A DNA stretch of 64,000 nucleotides from Rhyzopertha dominica (Eukaryota > Arthropoda > Insecta > Coleoptera > Bostrichidae), in NCBI GenBank assembly GCA_025024175.1, contig QCXZ01000138.1, forward strand, positions 2,728,002-2,792,001, given 5' to 3'. Position 1 is the first letter of the stretch. Each line of letters starts with the position of its first letter. The notes beneath the pieces are model-generated. The model did not search any database. It was given only the letters and a program-made list of their open reading frames with translations, and was not told where the DNA came from. Made by a program: the position numbers and the translations under genes. This document shows, piece after piece, positions 38,041-49,675 of the stretch.

Positions 38041-38889
38041 ATTGCCAATAGGTTTATGAGTTAGTCACAAATTTGATACAATTTCCTGTTTACTAGGTAA
38101 ACGTTAGGTTTTACTTTCATTTCAAGTCATAAAACTACAAATATCAACCATTGAGTTATCGCCATAAGTACAAAATTACTATATAATAAAAACACGTATC
38201 GTAATGTACCAATTAAGAAGCTTATGTTCTACCACACGTTTATTTATTAGTCTGTCCTAAGCGACCTTAAATTTCGTCAAATCGAATGTTAAACAACGAA
38301 TTTAGCCAAACTCAAACTAAAATAAGTTCATAAACACTTATATTAAATATTCTTATGTCATGTCCTCCCATCGTATGATCATTTTGCTTAACTCTGAATA
38401 AGGTGACAAAACGTAAAAATCAAATCCTTGTAAGTTGTCGCGATCTACTGATGACTGTAAAACCTCGTATCCATCCTCTTTCTAAAAAGGGTCATTTTTG
38501 TAGCATGACAGATGACAAAGATTTCTATCCTTGCTTTTGGCAAAGTTTACCTACGGTCGAGTGATGTAGGTCACTGACGCAGGGTAAAGTTCGAATTTTC
38601 TTCGTCTTCTAATAAAATGTTTTATTTTGTGTTAACCCACCAGGCCTTGGCAAATCTTTCACACTACTCGTTTCCTGAAATCGTGCAAGGAGTCTGCTAA
38701 TATTTGTTCTTTAAAATTTCTTATAATGTTTCATTTATTTACAACCAAATCTTTATATTTTTTAAACTTAAACACAAAAATGTTTGTTGCTCTTGGCATA
38801 GCTTTATTTTTCTTTTTTTTACGTTTGGCCTGACATTCGCATACTCCCCTTTTTGGAACGTGCTGTTATAGCTGTCACAAAGACAAAAG

Positions 38890-39560
38890 CTTAACCGTAA
38901 AATGCACTTTAAACAAAAACAACAGGAGAAGTGGCTGAGAGGCAATGAAAATCAGACACAATACATGTTCGTAAACGGTATGGGTAGAAGGGATAGATTA
39001 GGACAAAATGTGACAATTAACACCTACAATTATTTTGAAAGGGTGGAAAGTCAGAAATATCTCGGAGACATAGTCTTCGCTGATAATGACGTCACCAAGG
39101 AAATTAAAGGCAAAATGCAATCCGTAAACCGATGCTTTAACGCACTAAATAATATCATAAAGTCCAAAACCCTGACAAGAACGTCAAGAAGTCAAAACAC
39201 ACAAAACCGTTATCGTACCTATAATAACATGGACAGTAACCAGAGCAAACGAAGACAAACTAACATGCTTCGAACGAAAAATCTACAGAAAATGTTATTG
39301 GACCCACCACGGTTCGACCGCTAACCAATATCGTATTAGGCCGAAAAACAAGAACTGTGTAATGATGGCCATGGTGTTCAAGAATTCAAATCTCAACGCC
39401 TAAGATGGGCAGGTGAAGTACAACGGCTTCATGATGAAAGGACTTCCTAGAATGCGTTAGAGACCACAGATTGATGGAAGATCGTGTCTTTTGGAAAAAA
39501 GTTACAGTCAGCCAAGTCACGATGTAGCGCTAGATGAAAATCATAATAGAACAGATGATG
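38890..39560 (+). pseudogene. LINE ORF2 C-terminal half relic
   Basis: A 140-codon frame (38902-39324) reads NENQTQYMFVNG, RRDRLGQNVTINTYNYFERV, SQKYLGDIVFADNDVTKEI, then CFNALNNIIKSKTLTR. This is the post-RT region typical of insect LINEs: KTxYM, FKYLGxxI and the LKSKxLTR block. After the stop the same strand shows EFKSQRLRWAGEVQRLHDER at about 39385-39450, the C-terminal LRWAGH motif, followed by debris to 39560. Stops and a frameshift (the TYGSETW part is scrambled) show decay. RT palm and endonuclease are absent, as in a typical 5'-truncated LINE copy. Confidence 0.85.
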
Positions 39561-39659
39561 ATTAAATTTGCTTATTTTTTCTAACGAAGGTGAAAATCTT
39601 ACACACATAATTCAAATAAAGCAACATAAGGTGTTCATTACACTTGAGCTCCAACATAC

Positions 39660-39702
39660 TAATCCGGGTTTTACCATTATTTGTAGTCCACCCTGTATAC
39701 AT
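39660..39702. repeat. Terminal remnant of a DNA transposon
   Basis: The sequence ends in CCACCCTGTATA; on the reverse strand TATACAGGGTGG is the classic insect Tc1/mariner-type terminal repeat next to a TA target. No matching left end was found, so this is only a remnant. Confidence 0.35.
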
Positions 39703-40635
39703 AAGCGGCAGGAGATCTCCGTCTTCGCGAGGATAAATTTTATTTCCCTAATCCGCGTGCCATCCCCGCCATATCCTCTCATCCAACGTTAATAGCATTT
39801 TTAATTGTAATAATGTCAAATAAATTAGTTCAATTTGCATAAAAATGCGGGTCGCGGGACATAAAAATGCGATACTCATTCTCACGTACAGCAGCTACAT
39901 CACAGGCGTCCCGCGCGAGATATCTGCATTAAATGTGTCGGATTGCAAGCTATGAAACTCGATTTACATAATTATGTTATTTGATACGGAATTTTTTACG
40001 TGGCCAGGAAATTGCATTCTCTACTTCTGCTTCTTTGCTCCACCACAGGAACGTATACGCTAACCTAATTTCTTTCACAGCATTAATCTTGTTATGTAAT
40101 GATGAATGCGAACGCTTCGGCTATTTATACAGTGTGGTTCGGCGAAAGCAGGCAACGGGCATTTACTAAACTTTACGACTGTTTTATAGATCTAGCAGTT
40201 AGCATGGTCTTAAATTTACATTTTATGTGGACACCCTAATGGTCTGCATATAGTTGCCAATATAATCATCATCATCATCATCAGTGTGATTCAATAATAC
40301 TTTTTTTCTCCAGATCCTGTCTCAGCAGACTGAGCATCAACTTGCTTAATATTGATATATGTTTAGTACTACTAAATCGTTCAGGGTTTCATTTATCCAC
40401 CTTGCATGTTAAGAATCTCTATCTGTAAGCTCTATTTCATCAACTTGATTATTTCTTACCCAAGGACATCGTTGTATTATAATCTGCTTTACTGTATTAT
40501 CATCCATCTATTTGCCAACATTACTGACAAATATTTTTTCTGACCTAGCATTAAAATTTCTACTTAACTATGAACAAAACTGGTTCAGTAAGTAATGTAG
40601 ACTGTTCGATATATGTGATTAAACATAAAATATTA

Positions 40636-40745
40636 TTAATGGGTTAACAGGCATATATATAAACTGAAAAAGTATTTAAACCCGGGACCTTCTAGACGCT
40701 AGGCAAACGCGCTAACCAACTGCGCAATCAAATCTCGGTCAAAGC
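40636..40745 (-). repeat. tRNA-derived SINE, head and tail
   Basis: On the minus strand a tRNA-like head reads GCGCAGTTGGTTAGCGCG (box A-like), followed 25-30 bases later by GGTCCCGGGTTTAAAT (box B-like). Then comes a tail, ACTTTTTCAGT...GCCTGTTAACCCATTAAT. The same tail follows tRNA-like or related sequence at 55.6 and 56.0 kb, so this is a SINE family rather than a tRNA gene: there is no full cloverleaf or acceptor stem. Confidence 0.72.
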
Positions 40746-40764
40746 TGGCAATACTCTTCTAATT

Positions 40765-40850
40765 CACATATATGTCTGTTAACCCATTAACACTAACTTA
40801 TGTACATCATTAAATGCATTCAGGCAATAATTACCTTTCATTATGTGGTC
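40765..40850 (+). repeat. SINE tail, inverted relative to its neighbour
   Basis: ATATATGTCTGTTAACCCAT runs on to AATGCATTCAGGCAATAATT: the tail and 3' body of the same SINE family in the opposite orientation, about 20 bases from the copy at 40636-40745. The TTAACCCATTAA ends of the two copies form an inverted repeat spanning 40636-40790. Confidence 0.6.
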
Positions 40851-41699
40851 TTGTATAACAAGGGTATATATTTAACTTTGCCTCAATTTTTTGGGTTCCT
40901 AACTTCATCTATAAATACCGTCTTAAAATAGGAAATTTGCTGATAAAATTCAAAGTTGGGGATGTTTTAGAGCCTGGATCTGACGCTTTGAAGTCGAATA
41001 GTCTTTAATGTACAGGTATATTGACGAACAGTTTTCTCACATCTTTTCTTTATCAGGTCTGGCATAATGGGCAAAAAAAATGTACAACAAAGTTAAGATG
41101 TTTTCTGTTTAAAACTTATAGATTCATTTGGCCAATGAATAGTCATAATTACCTAGCAGAACTAAGGTCATTTCTTGTTTTTTTTTCTGAGATATGGCCA
41201 GCTTACCCCTAAAATTTGTCTGTAACGCTTGGGCTATGCTTGAGCCCTAATATTTTAATGTTTAAGCATTAAGTCATTTCTCTTTAGGCACCTGCTCTTC
41301 ATATTAAAGTTTTTAAACTTTCTATCGAATTATTTGTGTTCTAGCATTCATATCTGATGTTTTCAAAATGTCAAGGATTTTTATATGTATATGTAGCAGC
41401 AAAATATAAATCTTTAGAATTATAGATAACATCTTAATATTGATAATAAATATAATAAACTAGTACGATTTAAAAAAACCTCGAACCTGTCAAATGACCA
41501 AACTAGCTCGTAAAATATGTTTAAGTCACCTATATCGCTTAAAATGACTAACTTATAGCAAATGTTTAAGACCAAAAATAGTTTAACATTTTTTAAAGTA
41601 TCAAAGCATAAAGAAAACCATAAGTATAACTATGAATATGGTCAAATACAGTTTTACTTATATTTTAAACATATTTCGCCAAACTGAAAGTTAAGTTAA

Positions 41700-41967
41700 G
41701 AACAGTGAAACGTTCAAAATGATTACAGAAAGAGATAAAAGAACACTTGTATAAGTGTGCTAATTGAAAAAACGGGCCACGTATCAAGATATCAGATCTA
41801 AATGGATTACAGAAATTGGGCGTAAGGTATCGATAGAATGTTGCCGAAAATGGATGCACATGTCCACTTTGTTACATCCGAAATATTTACGAGCACTCGC
41901 ACTTCAAATTAAGGACAAGCCATTGTTAACAAAAAAAAAGAAATCGGTGAATTTTGGCCAAATCTGA
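41700..41967 (+). pseudogene. Tc1-like transposase N-terminal (HTH) fragment
   Basis: In one frame from 41719: MITERDKRTLV, two stops, then KKRATYQDIRSKWITEIGRK, VSIECCRKWMH and KDKPLLTKKKKSVNF, ending at 41967. This is the second helix-turn-helix of the Tc1-type paired-like DNA-binding region, ending in the KPLLTxxxKxxRxxFA block that precedes the catalytic domain. The two stops near 41752-41763 inactivate it. No catalytic domain follows in frame; mariner-type debris of another kind begins 0.4 kb downstream. Confidence 0.72.
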
Positions 41968-42369
41968 ATTCCGATAATTTGTTAATAACTTGCAATTTCT
42001 ATGTTGATGTTTATATTCATTCATTCTAAGTTTGGCGGTTNTTTTACGATATTTTCTGCTAGTAGAAGTTACATGTGATGAATATAAAAGATTGTTTTCC
42101 AGAAAACTTTTTTGTACATACACCAAAGGTCAGTTCATAATATATTTTCATTTACATGCTATTTTGCTTTAATTTTTGACCGACTGGATTGTTTGCTAAC
42201 AGATGAACCAAACTACATTATATCATACACTTTTAAGCTAATTCTGATATCCACCATCATGGAATTGGGCACAGATATGTCACATTTCATTTATTGGTTA
42301 TTAGCTGCCATTTATCAATATAATGGTATTAAACTCAGCTCGATAATTATTCTTAAAACGAACAACATA

Positions 42370-42545
42370 GTGTATATTGTGGAGCGCCATTGGATTTTAA
42401 CAAAAATTGACGAGATAAGATGCAATGTGATGTTAGCCGTTGTTGCAAAATTTCGTCGTAATGGTAGTGCGACAAGTCATTGTTGGCATTCTTCAGATAG
42501 TAGAAGAACAGCACTCAGCAATAATTATCATGGACACCTTCCTAA
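42370..42545 (+). pseudogene. Possible transposase HTH remnant
   Basis: Within the 149-codon frame at 42112-42561, the part VERHWILTKIDEIRCNVMLA followed by VVAKFRRNGSATSHC loosely resembles the first helix-turn-helix of insect IS630-type transposases (VExxxIL...VxxKFxxxGSV). The rest of the frame resembles nothing. The call is weak; its support is the neighbouring Tc1 and mariner relics. Confidence 0.3.
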
Positions 42546-42639
42546 TCAGATCATAACATAATCTATTATAATTTATTATACGGGGAATGTGCAATATTGC
42601 AAACTATTTGTTATTTACCTATCAAAGTGCCAAAATTGA

Positions 42640-43140
42640 ATATTGTAGCTGGGTTTGTTAGAAAGTTGTGCTAAGTTAAACTGGAAGCCCTCCAAGGATT
42701 AAGGAAAAGTCAGAAAAACGATGTTCATATCGTTACTAAATATTTGCAGAACAAAGATTCAACGCCATGAAGCACTTGTGACAATTTGGGGATAATCAGG
42801 TAGCAGAAAAACATGCCAACGTGTAAAAGGCGCTGGTTAACCGCAAGCTGTGTACCCAAGCAAATATTAATCGTGTCTGCGACTTGGTTAAACAGGATAG
42901 TCGGTTAACCACTAGGCGTTTAGCAGAAATAACAGGCTATTTGGGGCCTGACAGGGTATCTGCAAGACCGGTACCCCAAATTTTGACGCCTGAACAAAAT
43001 CGTGACAAGGTCATCACTTCAGAAGAAGAAAACGTTTTAGGATCGCTTTGTTACAGTTGAGGAAATGGGGGTTCACTACTTCGATCCGCAATTCAAGTCC
43101 AAGGCAAGGAATGGGGGCATCAACGCTCTTCACTACCCCA
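42640..43140 (+). pseudogene. Mariner transposase relic
   Basis: Pieces in order: INRVCDLVKQDSRLTTRRLA then EITG (HTH region of mariner/SETMAR-type proteins), DRVSARPVPQILTPEQNRDK (the LSARWVPRLLTxEQK linker), then DRFVTVEEMGVHYFDPQFKS, the RxVTxDETWxHHYxPETK block. The first catalytic D of that block is E here. Frameshifts separate the pieces, and nothing after the first catalytic block is recognisable. This family is distinct from the mariner-like relic at 36.6-38.0 kb. Confidence 0.8.
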
Positions 43141-43669
43141 CTAACACTCATCAGATCTAGCGCCTAGTAATTTTCATTTACTCCCAAAATTCAAGGAATG
43201 TCTTCGGGGAAATAAATTTAGCAGTGATGACGACGTCATGACATCAGGCAACGAATTTTTCGTGATCGGAATCCCCGATTTTTTAAAAGGGGATAACATT
43301 GCTAGAATATATGTGGCAAGAAGTGTTATTTTTTTATGTTAGGGACATAAAATGCTTTATATCTTCATATATGTACTATGTAACAGATTTCAAGTATTAT
43401 ATTTATTTACCTCAATTGATGGGGCATGGGGCATGATGCAGTTATCAATATTTCCGTCCGACAAAAAATGCCGGAGCAACAGTTCAAAAATATGTGACCA
43501 GTGAACTTAAAAATGATTGATACGTTTTTTCCGATACTCTATTCTGGCGAATATAAAAAAGATCATGAACTACATTTTTTTTAATAAATAGGTAACTCAA
43601 TACATGATACTGTATAAATCCCCACCGATGCTACCTATCTAAAAGATTTTTGAGAAAATAAGACCTCCT

Positions 43670-44190
43670 GGAGTTTAGTAATCTCCCCTTCGCCTTCGTC
43701 AGCAAAAGTGCACATCCACCGATCGAGCTTTTATTTATATTTCACGCGTCGTTGGAGCTTTTCAACCAATCGCGATATCGATTGCAGTGATGCCCGAAAA
43801 TGCTGCGATGCTGTCTGGTCATCGGAATACACGGTGTGTTCTGTTAATTAATAACGCCCCTGTCAGCCATGGTACTGCACGGAGAAATGTTTCCAGTAAC
43901 GTGGGTCCGCCGTTCGCTGTACACACATCGGCCATCAGGAGGCGTTATTTATCACGTCGGTGCGTGCGGCCGAAAACGGTTCGAAATCAATTTAATGACG
44001 CGAGGTGTTTGCCCATCCTTTTCAGGAAAGAATTGACAGTGTCCAGTTTCATTGTTTTGCTGCCCACGTTTAATTCACGTCGGTTGCGTTTCATTTAATG
44101 TTCTATGAAAATATATTTCCCTGCAGGGCCGCCGGTTACACTGCGTTTCGGTTGTGGCAACATTTTCGAACCCAAATGGAAATGTGTTCT
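43670..44190. other. GC-richer non-coding block
   Basis: GC content rises sharply between about 43670 and 44190. The open frame 43787-44098 (103 codons) is Arg-rich and matches no family I know. The block is a candidate conserved intronic element or CpG-containing stretch; I cannot support a gene. Confidence 0.3.
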
Positions 44191-44889
44191 AGGAAAGCTC
44201 TCGTAGAATACCGAAAAACATATGAAACAGTTTTCGTTATAATTATTTTAGAAATCCTGCATATTTACATAGAGATTCCCTTATATAAGTTATTGTTTGG
44301 ATGAAAATTATTCAAAATGTACCCATTTTAACCATCTTCAAGTGGTATATGTAGATGTAGTTTATCTCAAACTTTGAAAACTCCTATTCACAATTTATCC
44401 CTTTTTCTATTGCTTACGTATATATAGATAGATCTGACTGAAGTATTCAAGCCAATAGCCTAATTAAAACAGATGGTTTTGATTTATCGACGAGAAATAA
44501 ATTTAGATATTCTGTTCTGGATCTGACGTTTGTAGAGCTAACTTCATCTTATTAATTTAGTCGGAGTGAAGGGTTGTTATTAATATATATGACCAGCTTG
44601 GTGGCCATAACATTTTCCGTGTTCTGCCCAATATCGTACGTCCTAAATAGTTAGATGCTTTGAAACTACTAGACGCCATTTACAGAAACTGCCCGTCACT
44701 ACAAAAAACGTTAAGTCAAATCAAAACTATAAAAGCTAATAACATTGAAACGAATAGAGAACACAAATTTCAGTATAAATTAATTTAGGAGGAAAGACGA
44801 TTATACCATTTTGTATGCTTCGCTTAATGTCGAATGATGTTCAAATGTTTTTGTGCACGAACTACCACTTTTAGAGAAAAATATAAACT

Positions 44890-45160
44890 TGGTATGTGTC
44901 TCATTTAAGAGTGTAACAGCGTAATAACTCTTTTGTTTTTTGTCCGATTTAAATCAAACTGGTGTCAAAAGATAGAGCTCACGAAGGTCTATTTAAAAGT
45001 TAAAAACCATTCTCTATCTTCAAATCCAAGGCTACCTATGATGCTGAATTGTAATGAAAAAAACGAAAGAACATAGTAGGCATTTTTTAATCGGAAAATT
45101 TTATTAACGAAACTTGTTGGAAATCATTCAAAACCCCCAAATCCCAAGTTTGGCGAAATT
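44890..45160 (+). repeat. Left terminal inverted repeat
   Basis: About 271 bp, from GGTATGTGTCTCATTT to CCCAAGTTTGGCGAAATT. It pairs with 46440-46709 over nearly its whole length. Confidence 0.92.
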
Positions 45161-45309
45161 AAAAAAAAATAGTTTTGATAAAAATTTTACTCAGACTGGC
45201 GGCGTCATATTTTATAATCAAGTGCTCTACTTAAATTGATTAGTTGTCAAATGAATCTGTTGACTTTCTGTCAGGTTTTTGTATTGTAGCAAATTGAATT
45301 TAAATTAAA

Positions 45310-46329
45310 ATGCTTACAATTGCGGTAAAAGTGGAAATTGTTAGATTAGTTGGTGATAATTTTCGAACAGCGAGGGAAGCTGCTACAGAATTTAACAATC
45401 GGCATCCGGATAGACCACCAATAGACCATGTAAAAGTTTGGCGAATAAATAACTTATTCAATAGAACTGGTAAAGTGTGCAACAAACAAGACAGACGTGC
45501 GAGGGATCATGTTGGAGATGCAGAAATTCTTCGGTTTGTGAGAGAAAATCCAAGATGTAGCCTAAGAAGAATGTCCATACTTTTAAATGTACCCAAGGAT
45601 ACAATTTGGCGATGCTTTCGTCGAAATAAATTACGTCCTTTCAAGCCTGTCTTCTTACACACGTTAGAGGATGGAGACGAAGAAAGGCGGCTCGAATATT
45701 GCTTTTGGTGTCAGGGAGAGTTTTTGAACAACCCTAATATTTTCAAAAATATTTTATTCTCAGATCAAGCGACATTTACAACTAATGGTACAGTGAACTC
45801 CCAAAATACTCGAAATTGGTCCGTCGAAAATCCTCATTGGGTTATAAATTGTCGACACCAATATTCAGAAAAGGTGAATGTGTGGTCCGGTATTTTAAAT
45901 GAAAGAATAATTGGGCCTTACTTCTTTGATGGAAATTTAAATGCGGAACGATTTATAAATTTTTTGCAAAATGAATTTTCAAATGAAATTGAAAACTTGC
46001 CCCTCATTGCTTACAATAACATCATATTTCAACTTGATGGAGCCCCAATCCACAATGCATTGGTAGTAAGGAATTGGCTAAACCAAAACTTTCCTTTCCT
46101 TTCCTTTCCTTCACCTGATCCTACACCCTTGGACTATTTTTTGTGGGGATTTTTGAAAAATGAAGTCTACAAAACGTAGCCACGAAATAGTCTGGAACTG
46201 AAAAATCAGATTAGGCAAGCTTGCGCTGAAATTACACCTGCAACCCTCCGAAAAGTTATGGCCAACAACAGGAAGCGAATTGAGGCATGCATTAGAGCTG
46301 ACGGAAGTTTGATACAACATAATATTTAA
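45310..46329 (+). pseudogene. IS630/mariner-like transposase with one in-frame stop
   Basis: Start at 45310 (MLTIAVKVEIVRLVGD). An N-terminal HTH is followed by a second at ILRFVRENPRCSLRRMSILL. The catalytic blocks are ILFSDQATFTTNG (first D), KVNVWSGILNERIIGPYFF, IIFQLDGAPIHNA (second D) and DPTPLDYFLWGFLKNEVYKT (third D). TAG at 46177 stops the frame at 289 codons. The same frame then stays open through PRNSLELKNQIRQAC and KVMANNRKRIEACIRADGS to TAA at 46327, so a single change removed about 50 C-terminal residues. Just before the third D a run of TTTCC repeats (46089-46112) encodes FPFLSFPS where relatives have a longer Arg/Trp-rich stretch, leaving the second-to-third D spacing about ten residues short. 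Probably inactive, though recently decayed. Confidence 0.9.
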
Positions 46330-46439
46330 TTTTCTTGTGTTGTTTTTATTATTATTAATTCGTATTGTATTTTCAGTTTAAAAATTAAATTTAGAAATAA
46401 TGATTTTCGATTTTTTTTCATCAAGACCTCATTTTTTGG

Positions 46440-46709
46440 AATTTCACCAAACTTGGGATTTGGGGGTTTTGAATGATTTCCAATAAGTTTTGTTAATAAA
46501 ATTTTCCGATTAAAAAATGCCTACTATGTTTTTTCGTTTTTTTCATTACAATTCAGCATCATAGGTAGCCTTGGATTTGAAGATAGAAATTGGTTTTTAA
46601 CTTTTAAATAGACCTTCGTGAGCTCTATCTTTTGACACCAGTTTGATTTAAATCGGACAAAAAAAATAAAGAGTTATTACGCTGTTACACTCTTAAATGA
46701 GACACACTG
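46440..46709 (-). repeat. Right terminal inverted repeat
   Basis: About 270 bp, from AATTTCACCAAACTTGGG to GAGACACACTG. It is the reverse complement of the left repeat with scattered mismatches and is followed by TA. Confidence 0.92.
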
Positions 46710-46849
46710 TATGTATTTTTAGTATGATGCTTAGTGTCTGTAATTAGTAATATCTAAATCCAAGGTACACTGACAAATGCATAGTGGGGAAAATTCTTTT
46801 TTTACACTCAGCTAGATCCCCTGATTTATCCTGTATAGAAGTACAGGCT

Positions 46850-47085
46850 TTCTATAAATGATGCAAGCAACGTGGGAGGCGTTAATTTTTGAATTCTTTG
46901 TGCCGCCTTTTTGTAACTGCTGCCAAGCTACAATATGCACGGCGATAGTAGTTAAAGGTAGCAGATCAGTGTCACACCACAGCTTCGAAATGTGAGCTTT
47001 CAGCTACCTTAACGTTAATTATCCCACAAAACACACATCCCAAGCATTTTCTCATATTAAAATATATTATATATTGAAAAACGGT
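46850..47085 (+). repeat. Dispersed repeat, copy 2 (partner at 4532)
   Basis: Same orientation as copy 1 and similar over about 220 bp, sharing the 20-base core GTAACTGCTGCCAAGCTACA. It starts about 140 bp after the end of the long-TIR transposon, but copy 1 has no such neighbour, so the two are independent elements. Confidence 0.8.
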
Positions 47086-47299
47086 TATTACTAATACAGA
47101 AAATAATTAGGAAACATCGTTTCCTGCTTTACAATAGATCTACGCAATAAAAAGCTCCATTGAAATGTCCAATTGGAGATACTGTAGCGCCCTCTAGCGA
47201 TACTTCTTTAAACCTGAAAATAATTTCCAGGAATGTTTCTTGGCCACTAGTTAAATAAGTTTGCCCTTATAACTACAAGATAAGGCCAGTCACCTTCAC

Positions 47300-47880
47300 C
47301 ATCTTAATTCCTTACCCTCACGGGCAATGAGACGGTCTGGAGGGGCCGCATGGCGGGCAGCGTATCATTATCCCTGAAGCTGACTGTACATCATGCATGT
47401 CGGGCAGTAAGTTGCATCGTCGCAAATGAACATAAACAACCACCGACTTCTTCGTAATTAACGGTGCCTATTACTCGCACAGATGAAACGGCCCTCCATC
47501 CTTCAGTGTAAAAGATGTCAGTGCGTAAAATGGGTCAGGGGGCAGGGACATAAAGCAGAAAAACCCGCGGCAGGCGATGCAGTGAATGCGCCAGGGGTTC
47601 CGAAACCTGTGTTTCGACAAACAAGTGATTTGGGTTGGGCGAATCAATGTTACGGCGCCTCGGCGTCGCCGAAAGCGGCCCTTCGAGCGTCTAGGTGCCG
47701 TACTATATCTGTTCTTCATAAAAATATTACCCGGCACGCGCGTTTATTTTTAAAACATTGCAGTCGGAATCTTTTCATGCGGTAATGGAATTTTTTATTT
47801 CACCTGGACTAAAAAGGATGCGCGCGCGCGGGCGACGTATCCGCGAATATTTTCGGTTTTATTATTAAATTGGGCATCAG
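47300..47880. other. GC-richer non-coding block
   Basis: Markedly GC-richer than both flanks, with a GCGCGCGCGGG run at about 47822. Open frames on both strands (47471-47737 minus, 47483-47785 plus) overlap each other and show no motif, as expected of stop-poor GC-rich DNA. Could be a conserved regulatory element. Confidence 0.3.
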
Positions 47881-49261
47881 AATGTGTTTTATATTTATAA
47901 GATAGAACTTGTATAGGCTCTTAGAGGCGGCATTCATTAATATAAAGTGCTGCTTTAGGGGTACCATCGGCACGCCATATACAAATATGTACAGAAAATG
48001 GCACTTGGTAAGAAGCGGATTAGGGCATTATTTTTTCAAGCGGGGCTGGTGTAAACCAATTTGGGAGTTGGCGCCGGGTTGACGAGTTGGTTATTTAAAG
48101 CACTCGTTTAATGGTCCAGTGTATAATGTATCAATTCATCAAATCCTATAATCTTGTACTATCGATTTTCCCAGCATAACCTCAAGCTTCTACCACTATC
48201 CCAATTGAAATAACCGTTCCATAGTGGTCATTATGTTGGGTTCTCTTCTTGTTTGAGGTAATATGCTCTCAATTAATAATGACAATTACCAATGCACACC
48301 AGTTTACACGACGGGAACTTAAAATCGAAGCATTATTACAGGTAACTGCTTTAAAGTGACAATTTAAGTTACTCAAAATGCTTAATTACTATACCATGCA
48401 TGCAAAGTCATACATGTATAAGTAAAATGAAAATTATTTTATATATCGATGTTTTATCACCATAACGATATGTCATACTCACTAACAAATTTTAGTTAGC
48501 CTTCCATCCTACGTTACACACCATTAAAAATACTGCATCATAGCAAAGTGTCAAGAAAACACTGTGATTGTGGCCATTACTTTTCTGACTGCAGGCACAA
48601 TTTTCGGTTTTGGCGTAAAATTTGGTACAGGCGAGTAAGAAACTGAAAAATGCATCATCTTCACCTTGGTGTCGCCTGAGATCTGAGTAGTGCCTTGAAC
48701 ACGTTGCTGATTGTGGTTCATAGTTAGCCAGCTTTTCGGTAATATCGATGGTAACGAATGATCTTCTCGAAGCTACCAACACTTATTTGGTCAACGTTGG
48801 CTTGCGTTGTAGGCTTCGGACTTCTCTCTCCTTACACCATACTGTATTTCAAGTCCTTGCAAAATAATACTTGGTTTAGCATGCCTATTCACAAGGAATT
48901 CATAGAAAGCTCAACTACCTACAGCGTTATTTTGACGATTACTAAACAGAAGCAGCTAAATTAACAGTGGCACCAAATACGCCTTTCAGATAGTCCACAG
49001 CAAGAAGGGTAATAAGGAAATGTGGCTAGGGCGCTAGTTTGGGGTCTGGAAATAATAAATAATTAACATTTTTGCATGATCAAGTTTAGTTTGTTCACCA
49101 ACGACAGCGAAATGCGTTTAATAGTTGCTAAGGCTAACAACATGGGAAACAAATCAACTGCTGTTTCAGAACCTAAAAACCTCTAAAAATACAAAAATAG
49201 AATCTTGCCTAAAATGTTGATAGAGAACCTATTTTTGTGATCTAGAAGGCTCTGTTGATGA
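47881..49261. other. Non-coding, nothing recognised
   Basis: AT-rich. The minus-strand frame 48492-48782 (96 codons) has no motif I recognise. No element ends are seen. Confidence 0.4.
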
Positions 49262-49675
49262 CATATCGTAGGAAAAATTCAAAGCGTTCCCCTTAAGCTG
49301 ACTGTTTAAAAATGGCAACTCCACTAGAGCAGTGCACTAGGGAGAAACATCGTCCTGTTCTTCGTTTCTTGCACATTTATTGACATACATCACAAAATGA
49401 AGCAACAATATAGAAGTTCCTGTTTACCACTCACTGGTCTGGTCAAGTAAATCGTAAAGCTTTAGGAGACGGCATATCGTGGAAAAAATTCAAAGTGTTC
49501 TCCTCAAACTGACTGTTTAAAAATGGCAACTCCACTAGAGCAGTGCACTAGTGAGAAACATCGTCCTGTTCTTCGTTTCTGCACATTTATTGACATACAT
49601 CACAAAATGAAGCAATAAAAATTCCTGTTTACAACTCACTGGTCTGGTCAAGTAAATCGTAAAGCTTTAGGGGAC
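49262..49675. repeat. Tandem duplication, period 211 bp, two copies
   Basis: CATATCGTAGGAAAAATTC at 49262 recurs as CATATCGTGGAAAAAATTC at 49473. The two units match closely to AAAGCTTTAGG(A/G)GAC at 49472 and 49675. They differ by scattered substitutions and a few short deletions, so the duplication is recent but not new. No coding function is recognised. Confidence 0.92.

Larger units (their letters stand above)
44890..46709 (+). mobile_element. Long-TIR Tc1/mariner-superfamily transposon, about 1.82 kb
   Basis: Both ends carry an inverted repeat of about 270 bp (44890-45160 and 46440-46709) that stays highly similar along its length. The right end terminates GACACACTG followed by TA (46710-46711), consistent with the TA target of this superfamily; the left terminus (GGTATGTGTCTC) has diverged over its last few bases. 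Between the repeats lies a single transposase gene. Length, one-gene structure and TA insertion fit IS630/Tc1/mariner; TIRs this long are unusual for it. It is the most complete transposon in the window. Confidence 0.92.

Noticed and set aside
40262..40284. ATC trinucleotide run and other microsatellites (25525, 47822)
   Set aside because: Ordinary simple repeats without further structure.
40681..40730. tRNA gene
   Set aside because: Box A and B-like words are present, but no acceptor stem or proper spacing; the same tail recurs at other copies, so it is a SINE.
42112..42369. First half of a 149-codon open frame
   Set aside because: No recognisable motif and AT-rich composition; only the last third hints at a transposase.
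43787..44304. Two consecutive open frames (103 and 68 codons) in a GC-richer block
   Set aside because: No family resemblance, no splice context, and stop-poor GC-rich DNA explains the length.
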